Assembly (NCBI GenBank): GCA_003024785.1
Contig: PUQB01000005.1
Coordinates: 143,732-207,731 of the forward strand
Direction of reading: 5' to 3'
Origin: Selaginella tamariscina
Lineage: Eukaryota; Streptophyta; Lycopodiopsida; Selaginellales; Selaginellaceae
DNA length: 64,000 bases
The notes under the pieces were generated by a model. That model did not search any database, was not told where the DNA came from, and saw only the letters and a program-made list of their open reading frames with translations. Made by a program: the position numbers and the translations under genes. Position 1 is the stretch's first letter. Every line of letters starts with the position of its first letter. Positions 30,601 to 41,951 of the stretch are shown here, piece by piece.

Positions 30601-31300
30601 GGATTGGCAGGTTGAAAGCAAGTTTGGCACAACGTTTCGGATGAAGGACATGGGAGAGGTGAAGACGTTCTTGGGCCTACAAATTGAGTGGGATAATGCA
30701 GGCTGGGACTTTGAAGATTCACCAGCAGCACTATGTGTAATCTCTTCTCTCTTGATTTAGTATGCAGAACTGCCGTCCAATTGAAACTTCCATGCTCGTC
30801 GGTGCGTCAATCCGAACTCACCTCAGACGGAGGAGAGATATGTGATTCTGAGATTCTGTACCGCAGCCTCATAGGTTGCTTGATGTTTCTGGCGTTTTCC
30901 TCTAGACCGGACATAGCATATGCCACTTGCTGCTTAGCCAGTTTGGATCTGCTCCGAGTTTGTGCCATTGGAAGGCTGCCAAACATGTACTCAGGTACCT
31001 AAAGGGAACGCCTCACCATGGCCTATGCTTCTCAGGCCGTGACACTCAGCTGGTCACTTACACTGATGCAAGTTGGGGGACAAACAAAGGAGCTCGGTCC
31101 ACCACTGGCTACTCTTTGGAATTGTGCGGGCCTCGATTGCGTGGGGGAAAGAGGCAGAGTGTGGTGGCCCTTTCATCTGCAGAGGCTGAGTACATTGCCC
31201 TCACTTCTGGATGCAAGGAGCTTATATGGATGCGGGGACTCTTACAGGAGCTTGGAGCGGTGCAACGAAACCCCCATGCTCAATGGTGACAATCAGAGTA
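27624..31300 (+). pseudogene. Copia gag-pol, multiple frameshifts
   Basis: Gag: AEVWKWLSDTYGKKTDMEVMR (about 27655-27720) and a CCHC zinc knuckle CKICRGFGHWGRDC (28203-28244). Protease: WVLDSGCTSLMTN (about 28355). GAG-pre-integrase: LWHCRLGHANHKAL (about 28760). Integrase: HSDLCGPMD and YVLTFIDDFSRL (about 28950-29040), LRTDGGKEYLN (about 29135), QQNGVAERKNRTL (about 29238). Reverse transcriptase: DYKWVFKRI, HKARLVAKGFTQ (30125-30215), and YMWMIF in place of the usual YVDD region (about 30555). RNase H: YTDASWGTNKGARSTTGYS and LSSAEAEYIAL (31055-31195), DNQSSI. These occur in different frames with at least six frame changes, so no polyprotein can be made. Confidence 0.9.
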
Positions 31301-31504
31301 GCATTGCTATGAGCAAGAACCCCAAAGCATGTGCTCATTCAATTTCATTACACTCGAGAGTTTGTAGAATGTAGTTTGGTGAAGGTGGCTCATTCTTCTG
31401 CAGATGAGATGGTGGCAACGTGCTCACCAAACCGCTGGCCCCCGACCAAGTTCGCTTTGTTCCAAGGAGGCCTCAGAGTCTTTTGAACACCAGTTTACGG
31501 GGAA

Positions 31505-31653
31505 CGTTAAGACATAAACTAATGCTCCAATATACTAGGGTTTGAACCCTGTTTTAGGGTTATTCGAGAGCACGAATGCTAGCCGTTGTGCAGCATGTAC
31601 TATCTGCCAAGGTCGAGGTTTGATCTCGGTGCGGCCATGATTTAATTCTATCA
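31505..31653 (+). repeat. Copia 3' LTR
   Basis: Follows a purine-rich ACGGGGAA stretch that serves as the polypurine tract. Starts CGTTAAGACATAAACTAATG and ends AATTCTATCA. Confidence 0.88.
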
Positions 31654-33648
31654 AACCGAATCCCAAACAAGTCGTTGATCTCTTTCTCCCTCCAACCAAT
31701 CAAGTGAAACTGTGGGATGATCACGCCAAATGCACTGCTTCGGAGCTCCAAAAAAAGTCTTATCAAAGAGGACTGAAGAACACCTGGGCCTCTAAGTTGC
31801 CGAAGGAAATATGGGCCTCAAGATTTAGTTTGCTGTCCATTCCAAATGCAAGAAAACCTTGGGCTTCTGCGTCTGCGTACATATCATCGAATTCTCCTTC
31901 TAAGACCTTGGCCGACCTCTTCACGAGCGAGCAAGAAGAGACGTGCGAATGACACTTCTCTCTGATAAAGTGCTGTATACGGCCCGCAGCAGATAGGCAA
32001 TGAGCCTAGGATGTCCACCAGTCAATGCAGAGCAGCATTTAGTACTGGAGGCAGACCAACTGGATTTTCATTCACAGAAATAGCAAGTCTCCGCAAGAAT
32101 ACACTAACCACTTGTTCAACTTCATGGACATGGAGTAAGAGACACCTAGTCAGCACAAAGATCGATCTCGCCTCCCGTTTCGTGTGAAAGCCATAGATGA
32201 AGCAGAGAATCTAGTTGTTGCACCACTCATCACTACAAAGGTGTTCCGATGTATTTTCTGTTGTATTCCATCATCACTGCCCTCGCCCGATGTATTATGT
32301 GCCCAATCTACAAAAGCCGACAGCATGTTCTGTGCACAGCTAGCTTGACCAACTGGAGCCCTAACAGCATTTAACTCGTCGAAGAACCAGGATAGAAGGA
32401 TCCGCTTGTCCTCCTCAATCCCGAATTCTTGTCTGATAAACAAGACAACATCCTCAAGTCTCAAATGCTGCTTAATCCCTGGCAGTGCAGCTTCGAGCGA
32501 GTGCAAGAATTCCAGGTAGTTTAAGCACACGAGATGGCGAGCTAAGTGCTGCATGTAGACACCTCAGGCCAAAAGACAGTAGGCCCCTCTGGCCAGAGAA
32601 CACCACCATTCGGAGACGCATCTACTGAGTGATACATGCAAATCTCAAAACCAAGCTGGAGGGAGTCGTTGACCATGCTCACAAAGGCCTTCTTGTTGGG
32701 GCTTCCATACAACCTGAGAATCTGTTCAACCCCTCTGCTTCTCTCAATCCAAAACCTTTAAGCAATGGGAAATCTGTTCCTATAGTTGTCTTCCGGCACC
32801 TGGATATGCCACCATCATCGCAAAGAATTTGCCCTTTTATGCAAGTCCTCTTGCACGTTGGACATATACGTGTTGAAGATTCCGCCCAGCCCCTATCAGG
32901 GTTTTCAATGTGCATCTCCTGCCTTCGATTGTGAAATAATTACCAATATCCAGCTGTTCATTATCGAGCTCCAAAGGTCCGAGTCTGACCTCAGTGTGCT
33001 ATCCATCACAACTCTAGATTGACGTAACTGTTTACTAAACTGGAGCTTCAGCTTCTCAACCTTTGACCAGGCACCCTCTAGTCCATACGTACTCGACTCT
33101 GATGAAACAATAAGCAGATTAGAGGGCACTCAAATACCACAGCCAGAAAAAGGGGATCAACGATGCATACATCCTCATGATGGCATGGAGAAAACACTAT
33201 GGCACAAGTAACGGACAATAACAAGGATCCGTCAACAAATTCAAGAAGAAAAGGAAGACAAAGGGCTTTTGCAATTTGCTCAGAAGGGAAAACAAAGAGG
33301 AAACAAGCCCACCGACACACAAATGATCCACTAAACCACCGACACACACACAAGACAATCCTTCCTACAAATTCACAGCTTTGAAGATGGGAAAACAAGC
33401 TTACCAGATCCGCCGATACCATGGGGCACGCCTCGGCATATTACTCTGAAGAAAAATTCATCCCTTTGTTGCAAACATATCCAGAAACTTGAGGCAACCC
33501 ACGAACGCTGGGGTGTGAGTCTAAGACGGTGGACGTCATCCATGCCACTCGCTCGCTTCACGGCCTCGACGGCATCAGAAAACGTGGCGCCTGCACCTAC
33601 TCCCGTGCAGATTCCCCTCCTTCGAACAACCTCTTCACTTGCATCCAC

Positions 33649-34125
33649 TTCGTCCGGATTTGCGATGCAGTAGTGAAAATTTGCAAAGAAAATTTAAGGG
33701 AGGTGGGGGGGTCCCTTAGCCACCCTTAACGACCCACGAGGCTCGCCACCTTTTTGCCACCTTCTTTAAAATAAAATTTTACATGCGTAATGTGCATTTT
33801 TTTAATGTAAAATATATATTTATATTTTATATTTTTATTTTAACATATATAATTAAAATAAATAATAATAATATGAATTTCTCATTATTCTTAATATATT
33901 CTTAGTATATTCTCCTTCTGCCCTAATTTCTATAGGTTTCTGCGCATCTATGTAGGTTTCTACGCATCTCTGTAGATTTTGCACATCGGGAGAGGAAGAG
34001 AAGAATCAGGAGAAATTGGGAGAGAATGGCAGAAGAGTAAGCAGATCAGGTAGTCTTTCTTTCCTTCTTCTTCTTTTCTTGCATTCATTTGCATCAGGAG
34101 CGGCCATAGAGACTACTAGCTTTAT
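33649..34125. other. Upstream flank, AT-rich
   Basis: Between the minus-strand Crinkler-like start and the GC-rich minisatellite. 33690-33745 holds CCCTTAGCCACCCTTAACGACCC. 33775-33900 is very AT-rich. TCTGTAGGTTTCTACGCATC-like phrases repeat at about 33935-33985. No gene seen. Confidence 0.4.
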
Positions 34126-34129
34126 TCGA

Positions 34130-34985
34130 GCTCAAGGGGCAACCCAAAGCCCGACTGCAATTGCTGTCGGGCTTTCAGCCGCCCTGGCTGGGATGACACA
34201 AGCTCGACCGGCATTGGCCAAGCTCATGGGCCGGCCGAAAGCCCAGCAGCTACTGCTACCGGGCTTTGCCCACCATAGCTATCGGCGCATGGGCCGGCCG
34301 AAAGCTTGGCAGCAACTGCTGTCGGGCTTTCTGCCCATCATAGCTATCGGGTTCATGGGCCGGGCTTTCTGCCCACCATAGCTGTCGGGCTCATGGGCCA
34401 GCCGAAAGCCCGCAGCAAGTGCTGTCGGGCTTTCTGCCAATTATGGCTGGGTTGGCTTGAGCTCGGCCAGCATTGGCTTGAGCTCGGCCAGCATTGGCCG
34501 AGCTCATGGGGCAGTAGAAAGCCCAGCAGCGACTGCTGCTGGGCTTTCTGCAGCCTCTAGTTGGGCTGGCTTGAGCTCGGCCAGCATTGGCGGAGCTCAT
34601 GAGGCAACAGAAAGCCCGACAGCTACTGCTGCCGGGCTTTCTGCCGCCCCTGGCTGGGCTGGCTTGAGCTCGGCCAACATTGGCCGAGCTCATGGGGCTT
34701 TTTGCCGCCCCTGGCTGGGCTGGCTTGAGCTCGGCCAGCATTGGCCGAGCTCATGGGGCTTTCTGCCGCCCCTGGCTGGGATGGCTTGAGCTCGGCCAGT
34801 ATTGGCCGAGCTCATGGGGTGGCCCAAAGCCCGGCAACTACTACTATCGGGCTTTCTGCCGCCCTTGGCTGAGCTGGCTTGAGCTCGGCCAGCATTGGTC
34901 GAGCTCATGGGGCAGCCCAAAGCCCCGCAGCAACTGCTGCCGGCGGTTTCTACCTCCCTTGGCCACCCACGAAGCCCAGCAGTAA
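34130..34985. repeat. GC-rich palindromic minisatellite
   Basis: Irregular tandem units of about 63-95 bp built from two alternating inverted repeats: GAGCTCGGCCA-GCAT-TGGCCGAGCTC (11-bp perfect arms, 4-nt loop) and GAAAGCCC...GGGCTTTC around CAGCTACTGCTGCC. Units recur from about 34170 to 34950. Open frames on both strands are by-products of the repeat. Confidence 0.85.
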
Positions 34986-35016
34986 GTGAAAAGACTCGGC
35001 TAGGTTAGTTAGGTAT

Positions 35017-35418
35017 GTCCGGTCGAGGAGACAACAACAATCTTCAAGGGTGGTGGGCGAAACAATTGACATTGGTGAAAATGAGGGCGAGGCCAGGGTT
35101 TTGAAGAAACTTCACATGAGATTGAGGGGCAAGCAAGAAACAAATGGCCTCGGTCTCGGAATTGGACAATGGACGAGACAAAGACGCTTGTGGAGTTGAA
35201 ACGACAAGAGTTCATGGCTAGGTTACAGACAGATGTCAACTAGGCAACTTGTCAGTGTAACAGCAAATGCACGTTGGAGACAAATTGCAAAAGAAATGCA
35301 AGCACAAGGTTTCGACGATCGTGATGGAGAACAATGTCGTAAGAAGTGGGAGAATTTAATCAACGATTATAAAGTTATTCACGACCACAAAAAAAGTCGG
35401 GAGCTGCTGCATATTTGA
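35017..35418 (+). pseudogene. Harbinger ORF1, SANT/trihelix DNA-binding domain
   Basis: Frames combine NWTMDETKTLVELKRQEFMARLQ (about 35158-35235) with ARWRQIAKEMQAQGF and EQCRKKWENLINDYKVIHD (about 35268-35390), the Trp/Trp/Trp-spaced helices of a Myb_DNA-bind_4 (trihelix) domain. In Harbinger elements this protein binds the element ends and helps bring the transposase to the nucleus. A stop at about 35240 separates the pieces and the downstream part is decayed. Confidence 0.65.
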
Positions 35419-36311
35419 GCTGTCGAATTTAGAGAAACGACGCCTTAGATTGCCAAAAGGACTTGGACCTGTTTGATTTATTGGATTCATTTCAAGGTGA
35501 CCGAAGCTGCATGACGCCAACACGTAAACGACTCTGAAAATGATCCACCGATAACTCCAGTTTCACAAACAACTTTCACAAGTGCACCTTTGACTACTGA
35601 TCACTCAGATGATGATGGAGATGGTGTCACTGTGACGAGAAGGCAAGCGAGAAGGGAAAGTCTAGTTTGGTTGAAGCGGTTAATGAAGGTACAAATGTAC
35701 TTCAAGCCCAGGTTGAGATGAGGAGCCGCCAATTTGAGAGGACAATAGAGTTGAGGAGGGAAAAAACGCTTCTATTGAGAAGTTTGCATTGGCTATGACA
35801 CGAATTGCTGATCACATTTGTGGACATGGCAATAAAGACTAGATTAGCATGGGTGCATGTAGGTTTCATATATTTATCATTTGCAAGCTTTTATTTGGAT
35901 TATGTTAATGCATTTTTGTTTGTTATTATAATTCGATATTTATTTTTTCATGACCGTTTAATAGGATTAGCCGACCATGTTGGAGATTTTTTTGTTCAAT
36001 TCATCATGAACGACTCGGATTCTGATTCGGATGCTGAAGATGAAGAACGTGACAATTCAGATGATGATGATGCAGTAGTTCAATACATGCGGAGGTCAAA
36101 CACAAGCTGCAATTGATAGGTCTTCTCCTTCACAGTGGGTTCGACTACGGAGTGAGGCATGGTGGGACACTTTTATGATGTCACAACGATGATGAGAGGT
36201 GGATAAACTTCTTCGAATGTCACGGAGAACCTTTGTTATGATTTGTAATGTATTAGAGGATGACATTTCAAGGCGGGATACCCACTACAGAGAAGCTGTA
36301 CGAGTGGATAT

Positions 36312-36879
36312 TGTCAAGCCAACGATCCAGGAACCAGGAAGTGAGTAAAATTCCAAGAGCATAAAGGCTTGACTCAAGAACAGGACCGAGAGCAGGACAG
36401 GAACTAGGAATAAGACAGGAACTAGACGGATCCAGGAGCAGGACAGGATCAGGATAGATCCGGGAGCAAGACAGGAAAGTGCAGGACAGGATCCAGGAAA
36501 CAAGATAGGAACAAGACAGGATCCAGGAGCAAGACAAGAGCAGGAGGCAAGGAGCAAGACACGAACAAGACAAGAATAAGAATGATCGTAGAAAGGTGTT
36601 GATAGTAACTAATTGTACAACAATTAGGTTGGAGCTTTTATGCTCACAACTCCAAGCTAATCTAGTCATGAGTCTAATCTAGTCATGAGCTAAAAATAGT
36701 GTCCCTTATCCTCTAGGCATATCCTGTAGCAATCCTATAGGCATATCCTATAGGAAATTCTATAGGTATATCCTGTAGGAATATCCTGCAGGCATATCCT
36801 GTAACCCGTATCCTGTATCCTGCATCCTGCATCCTGTATCCTGTATCCGGAATCCTGTATCCTGTATCGGGTTGTGACA
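36312..36879 (-). repeat. Chromovirus 3' LTR (568 bp)
   Basis: Matches 41952-42514 closely. It contains two internal repeat regions: ACAGGATCCAGGAGCAAGACA-like (36370-36560) and a 10-12-bp TATCCTGTAGGA-like series (36715-36870). Confidence 0.92.
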
Positions 36880-36924
36880 GCACCTCCTCCCTAAGGACGA
36901 GTTCCACGAGTCTTAGGACCTGGT

Positions 36925-39900
36925 TTAGCAGGATAATGCCGATGGAAGGCAGCAACTTTGGAAGAAGCATGGAGTAAGTTGGATGCAGGTTCCCAAGTGC
37001 GATCGGTAGGCAAATAACCTTTCCAATCCACCAAGTATTGAAGTTGGCGGGATGAAGACGAGAATCAAGGATGGCTGCAACTTCGTACTCAGGTTCACCA
37101 GCAATGACCACAGGAGGGGGAGGAGAAGAAGCACGACCAGGAAGAGAAGAAGGATGATACGGCTCCAACAAGGAGGTGTGAAACACAGGATGAAGTTTCA
37201 CCGTGGATGGTAACTCGAGTCGGAAAGCTACAGGATTTACCTCCGCCACGATCCTGTAAGGGCCCAATCGTTGAAAATCCAACTTAGAAGAAGGCCTGTT
37301 GGTGCGAATGTGTCGACGAAGAAGCCACACGAGATCACCAATCTTGTATGCAGGTGCCGGCTGACGGTGAGCATCAGCATGATGCTTGTACCGTTCCTGT
37401 GCCTGCTGAAGATGAACCTGGAGATCATCCTGTACCTGACGAAGATGCTGAGACGATCCTGTACTGCAGGAGCGGAAGAAGGAGAAGCAGGAGGAGCAAA
37501 GTCAAAACGTGGATGGTGGCCTGTAAGAGCAAAGAAAGGTGTCTGGCCTGTAGATGCGTGAATGGAGTTGTTGTAGGCAAACTCCGCCATAGGAAGAAGG
37601 TCCAACCAATTGTCCTGTTGGTAACTGATGAAGCAACGAAGATATGTCCAAGGTCTGAATTGTGCGTTCTGACTGCCCATCAGTTTGCGGGTGATATCCT
37701 GAAGAAAGATCCGCTTTAACCTGTAGACTCCGAAGAAGCTCTCGCCAAAACTTGGACATGAATTGTGGACCTCGATCGGAAACAATGCTCTCAGGAAGAC
37801 CATGATGTCGGAACACCTCACGGATCACCAACTCGGCAGTTGTCTGACCTGTAGCTGTCTTGTTGCAGGGTAGGAAATGAGCCTGCTTGGTGAAACGGTC
37901 AACCACCACAAGAACTGCATCGAATCCACGAGAAGGAGGAAGATCTGTGAGGAAATCCATAGAAATGGATCTCCAAGGAGCAGAAGGAACAGGAAGAGGA
38001 CGAAGAAGACCAGAGGTGCATGATGAGGCATCTTCGACCTGTTGCAGGTGTCACAACTCCGTACAAACCTTTCCACAAAACCTCGCAACCCAGGCCACCA
38101 ATAGTTGCGAGTCACCAACTCAACTGTCTTGGCCACACCAAAATGTCCTGTAGCCGGGGTATCATGACAATCCTGTACCACACGAGTCCTGCAAACACCA
38201 ACAGGAACGTACAGGAGACCTTCCCGGTACAGGAGTCCATCCTGTATGGTGAACAGGTTGTAGTCTGGACGGGAACTGGAGGAAGAGGAACTTGCAACGT
38301 CAGGATGAATGTGTGAGAACACATTCTTTGCCAAGTCGTCTGTAGCCAACTGCGAACGGACGTCCTGTAGGAGTGTTGAATTTGCTGGAGCCTGATGAAC
38401 CTGCAGTGCCGCAAGCCGGAATCGATCAGGACCCAACAACACTTGCCTTTGACAGTCAAATGCAGGATCGCCCGGGCTTGGTGCAAGGTAAGAGCGCCTA
38501 GACAATGCGTCCGCCTTGCCATTCCGAAAACCGGGCCTGTAGACGATGACGAAGTCAAAACGTGATAGGAACTCCGCCCACCTAGCCTGTCGCCGACTGA
38601 GAACTCGAGCCGTTTGAAAGTACTCCAGGTTCTTGTGATCCGTAAGAACTTGTACAGGATGTGCAGCACCTTCCAGGAAATGCCGCCACTCCTCAAACGA
38701 ATCCACAATGGCCTTGAGTTCCTTGTCATGAATCTCGTAATTGATCTCCGCCGACAGGAACTTACGAGAGTGAAAAGCTACAGGATGAAGCAACTTGTCC
38801 TCTCCAACTTGCGATAGGACGGATCCTACTGCAAAATCCGAGGCATCTGCTTCAACGAAGAAAGGACGAGAAGGATCAGGATGTGCTAAAATCGGAGCTG
38901 TCGTGAAGGTGTCCTTGAGTGTTGTGAATGCATGTTCCGCCTTGTCGGACCAAGAGAAAACCTCTGTGCGCTTGGTGAGTTCCGTGAGTGGAAGTACACG
39001 CTTGGAGAAGTCCTGTATGAACGCCTGTAGAAGTTTGCAAAGCCAAGGAAACATTGTACATCTCGTACAGACTTGGGCCTCTCCCACTCCACGATGGTCT
39101 TCACCTTGTGCATGTCCATGGAAACGCCAGCAGGAGAGACGATGTAGCCCAAGAACTCCACAGAATCCCTATCGAAAAAACACTTCTCCAACTTCGCATA
39201 CAGGCCATGCTCACGAAGCCGCTGTAGAACCAACGTACATGCTTGTCATGTGCCGCCTGGTCCTTGGAGAAAATCAAAATGTCGTCGAGGTAGATCACCA
39301 CAAACTGGTCCAAGAAGTCACGAAAGATGTCGTTCACCATGTGTTGGAACACGGCTGGGGCATTGGTAAGGCCGAAAGGCATCACCGTGTACTCGAAGTG
39401 TCCATACCTTGTACGAAAGGCAGTCTTCCACTCATCGCCGGACGAATCCGTACAAGGTTGTAGGCCCCTCGTAAGTCGATCTTCGTGAACACCTTTGCTC
39501 CTCGCAGCCGATCGAGAAGTTCCGGGATCAATGGCAACGGGTACCGATTCCGAATGGTACTTGATTCAAACCCCTGTAGTCCACAACCAAACGTAAGCTC
39601 CCATCCTTCTTCTTGACAAAGAAGATAGGCGCTCCTGCAGGGGACTTTGAGTGACGAATGAAGCCGGATGCCAAGTTGTCCTCGATGTACTGGCGAAGAA
39701 CCTCCAACTCTGTGGGTGACAATGCGTAAATCGGTCCGAACGGTGGAGTCTTTCCTTCTGCAAGATCAATAGGACAGTCGTAGGACCTGTGAACAGGAAG
39801 AACTGTAGCCTTGTGCTTGTCAAAAACGTCCTTAAAGTCGTGTACTTGGATGGTAGGAAGAAGGAGGAGAAGGAAAGAAGAGAGAAGGAGATTGAAAAAC

Positions 39901-40868
39901 AGGAGAGTCAGACACAGGAAAGGTAGAAGAGGACGTAGGAGTTACTTGAAAGGCAAAAAGGTGGAAAGGAGCAGGATCAGTGGTAAGTTCATGCATGGTA
40001 GTGGTAAGAACTCGGAGAGGAGAAGGAGGGAGCTGTGACTGAAAAAGAGGAAGGATCTTGGGGGTGGAACAGAACAGAGTAACAAAAGGAGGCAGGATTG
40101 GGAGAAACCTGTGTGGATGTTGACAGTGTACAGGATTGGAAGAATCCTGTACAGAAGTCCGTGGTTGCACAGGAGTGAGGGAGCCTGTGAGTGTGCTGAC
40201 GAACCAACAGGAGGTGGATCCTGTTGAGGAGGAACCTTCGACACTGATACAGGATTGGAAGAACCCTGTACAGGAATCCGCAAACTTACAGGAGTGGAGA
40301 GAACCTGCGGATGTGCTGAGGAACTGACATGAGGTGAATCCTGTCGAGGAGGAGTCTTCAACACTGGTACAGGAACAGGCACGGTCAATCCTGTAGCTTG
40401 TACTGCCTCAGACACCAAGGATGTATCCTGCACGCAGGAAGGTACAGGATTGATCCTGGCTGCTGGAGAGGAAAACGTGAGCGTCCTAGACCTCCAGTCG
40501 ATCTGCGGATTTGCAACAACGAACCATGGCATGCCAAAAATGATGGGAGTCGACCGAGTCTTGATCAAGTTGAAGGAAATCGAACAGTTGAATGCACCAT
40601 GACTGCAAGAGAGAGGTGTGGTAGCGTGGGTAACTGCGCCAGAAGCAATCAAACGACCATCGGCCACCTCTACAGGAACTGCACGCTTCAACTTCACCAC
40701 CGGAATGCCATGCTGAGCTGCAAAAGTGTCATCCATGAAACATGCATTTGCACCAGTGTCTAACAGGGCAAACTCCTTGAGCTCTCGATTATTGAGGCGA
40801 ATGTGTACAGGAAACTTGAGTGATGGAATGGTATGAGCAGCACCAATGGAGCCTGCACCTACGTCCAA
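36925..40868 (-). pseudogene. Chromovirus pol: protease, RT, RNase H, integrase, chromodomain
   Basis: Protease FALLDTGANACFMDD (about 40765). [48 protein letters not shown] (39722-39560), [17 protein letters not shown] and [15 protein letters not shown] (39385-39260, YLDD catalytic motif). RNase H: FFVEADASDFAVGSVLSQ (about 38865), TDHKNLEYF. Integrase: GHFGVAKTVELVTRNYWWPG with CDTC (HHCC finger, about 38150-38040), DAVLVVVDRFTKQAHF, SDRGPQFMSKFW, HPQTDGQSERTIQTL (37930-37660). Chromodomain EYEVAAILDSR then, after a one-base frame change, QYLVDWKGY (about 37095-37005), followed by WEPASNLLHASSK. Frame changes near 39090, 39400, 38030, 37660 and 37020. Confidence 0.92.
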
Positions 40869-40928
40869 CTTCGCGGCTCCTAGACGAAGTGGACATTGAA
40901 GTTTTCCGACTGAACTTCAGCTTCGGCT

Positions 40929-41853
40929 TCACGCGTCTTGAACTTCTGGCTTTATTAGGACATTCCGCCACCTTGTGTCCTGCTGCACCACAATACAAGC
41001 ATAGGTTCTCACCCGACGACGTTGCTTCTCAGCAGTTGAAAGTGGGCCACGCTTGGATTTGTTAACCTCCATAGGAACTGCTCCAGAAGGTGTCGTAGGA
41101 ACATGTGCTACGGCTAGGATTGTTGGCAGGAACTGCTGACGGAATTTTTCCTGACGGCGCTCGAACAAACGGTTGTCGCAGCGAACGGCCTGTTGCATGA
41201 TCTCCGCTAACGTTTGAGCATCCGGTAATGTAAGGAGAAGGTCCTTCACATCATCCCTCAGCCCAAAACGGAAAGTGTTCGATCAATGCAGTCTCGTCCC
41301 ATGGAATGTTCGTGCACAATTGCTGGAATTCGGATGCATAAACGGAAGCTGGTCTGGATCCTTGTGTGAGCCTTCCGTAACTTGTGCATGCAGAACGGTA
41401 CTTATCAGGATCTCCAAAACAGGCTTCAAAGGCAGCCACGAAACCTTCAAAGTCTTCCATCAATGGGTCGTCACGCTCCAGCAAGGGAGCAACCCAAGCT
41501 CGTGGAGATCCACTTAGTAAGGATGCCAAAAGGCCAACCTTTTGTGCATCCGTCGAGTAGCGGCGTGGTTGCATGCGGATCAAGAGCCGGATCTGATTCA
41601 GGAAACCTTGGAAATCGGCACGGTTGCCACTGAACTTCTCTGGCATGCTGATCTTCGGCTCCGGAGAAAAGTTCGATGAAGAAGGAACCACCGATGCCTG
41701 AGAGAGAGCCTGCGCAGCAGCCTTGGAGGATGCATCAGCAGCTGCATGTGCCGCATGGGTGGAGCCTTGCAGATCGGTGACCACTTGGCGCAAAGTGGCC
41801 AGCTCATGAAGCAACATTTGGTGCTCGCGTTGAAAGTGCTCAAAATCAGCCAT
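40929..41853 (-). pseudogene. Chromovirus gag
   Basis: Starts MADFEHFQREHQMLLHELATLRQ (coiled-coil-like) and contains MPEKFSGNRADFQGFLNQIRLLI and LERDDPLMEDFEGFVAAFEACFGD, typical of a retrotransposon capsid. Frame changes near 41265; the second part (DAQTLAEIMQQAVRCDNRLFERRQ) follows, then a CCHC knuckle YCGAAGHKVAECPNKA in another frame (about 40998-40950). The protein would coat the element RNA. Confidence 0.88.
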
Positions 41854-41936
41854 GATCTTATGAAAGAAAGAAAGGAGAAAAACGAAGGAAAAGAATCAAG
41901 GAAAAAAAAGTAGCTGGAAACGAAGAGCTATGAAAG

Positions 41937-41949
41937 CAGTTACTATCAA
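41937..41949 (-). promoter_or_regulatory. Self-complementary primer-binding site
   Basis: Next to the 5' LTR on the minus strand the sequence is TTGATAGTAACTG. Its exact complement (13 nt) lies inside the LTR at 42225-42237, at the predicted transcript start. This is the Tf1/sushi type of self-priming rather than tRNA priming. Confidence 0.7.
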
Positions 41950-41951
41950 AC

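Larger units (their letters stand above)
27043..31653 (+). mobile_element. Ty1/copia retrotransposon, degenerate
   Basis: Two LTRs of about 150 bp flank a gag-protease-integrase-RT-RNase H order, which defines copia. A 4-bp target duplication AACC lies at 27039-27042 and 31654-31657. Removing the element plus one AACC restores the reading GIR|LLYKEL of the minus-strand host gene. Many frameshifts and stops show that it is dead. The LTR ends have lost their TG (TA at the left, CG at the right). Confidence 0.92.
26411..33648 (-). pseudogene. Divergent Crinkler/RHS-like gene, split by a copia element
   Basis: Minus strand. Exon 1 (33648-33405) starts MDASEEVVRRRGICTG and ends in a phase-1 donor; the intron 33404-33099 ends in TTTCATCAG, and exon 2 reads ESSTYGLEGAWSKVEKLKLQF. 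Further pieces: a cysteine cluster CPTCKRTC (about 32870), an ATPase-like stretch with RILLSWFFDELNAV and NTFVVMSGATTRFS (32554-32150), and LTGGHPRLIAYLL (about 32030). At 31654 the copia element begins; past it, the gene resumes as LLYKELYGEDQPF, then a domain with NLAAGSWLVLRV and ELYIFLETRK resembling a PD-(D/E)XK nuclease fold whose Asp is not evident, and an acidic tail (EGDDSEDQDQAEDQDDEDY) to the stop at 26411. Intron 1 shares sequence with intron 1 of copy 2. Several frame changes and the insertion disable it. Confidence 0.55.

Noticed and set aside
34016-34381. 121-codon frame with an apparent signal peptide
   Set aside because: It lacks an ATG and most of its length is the GC-rich minisatellite.
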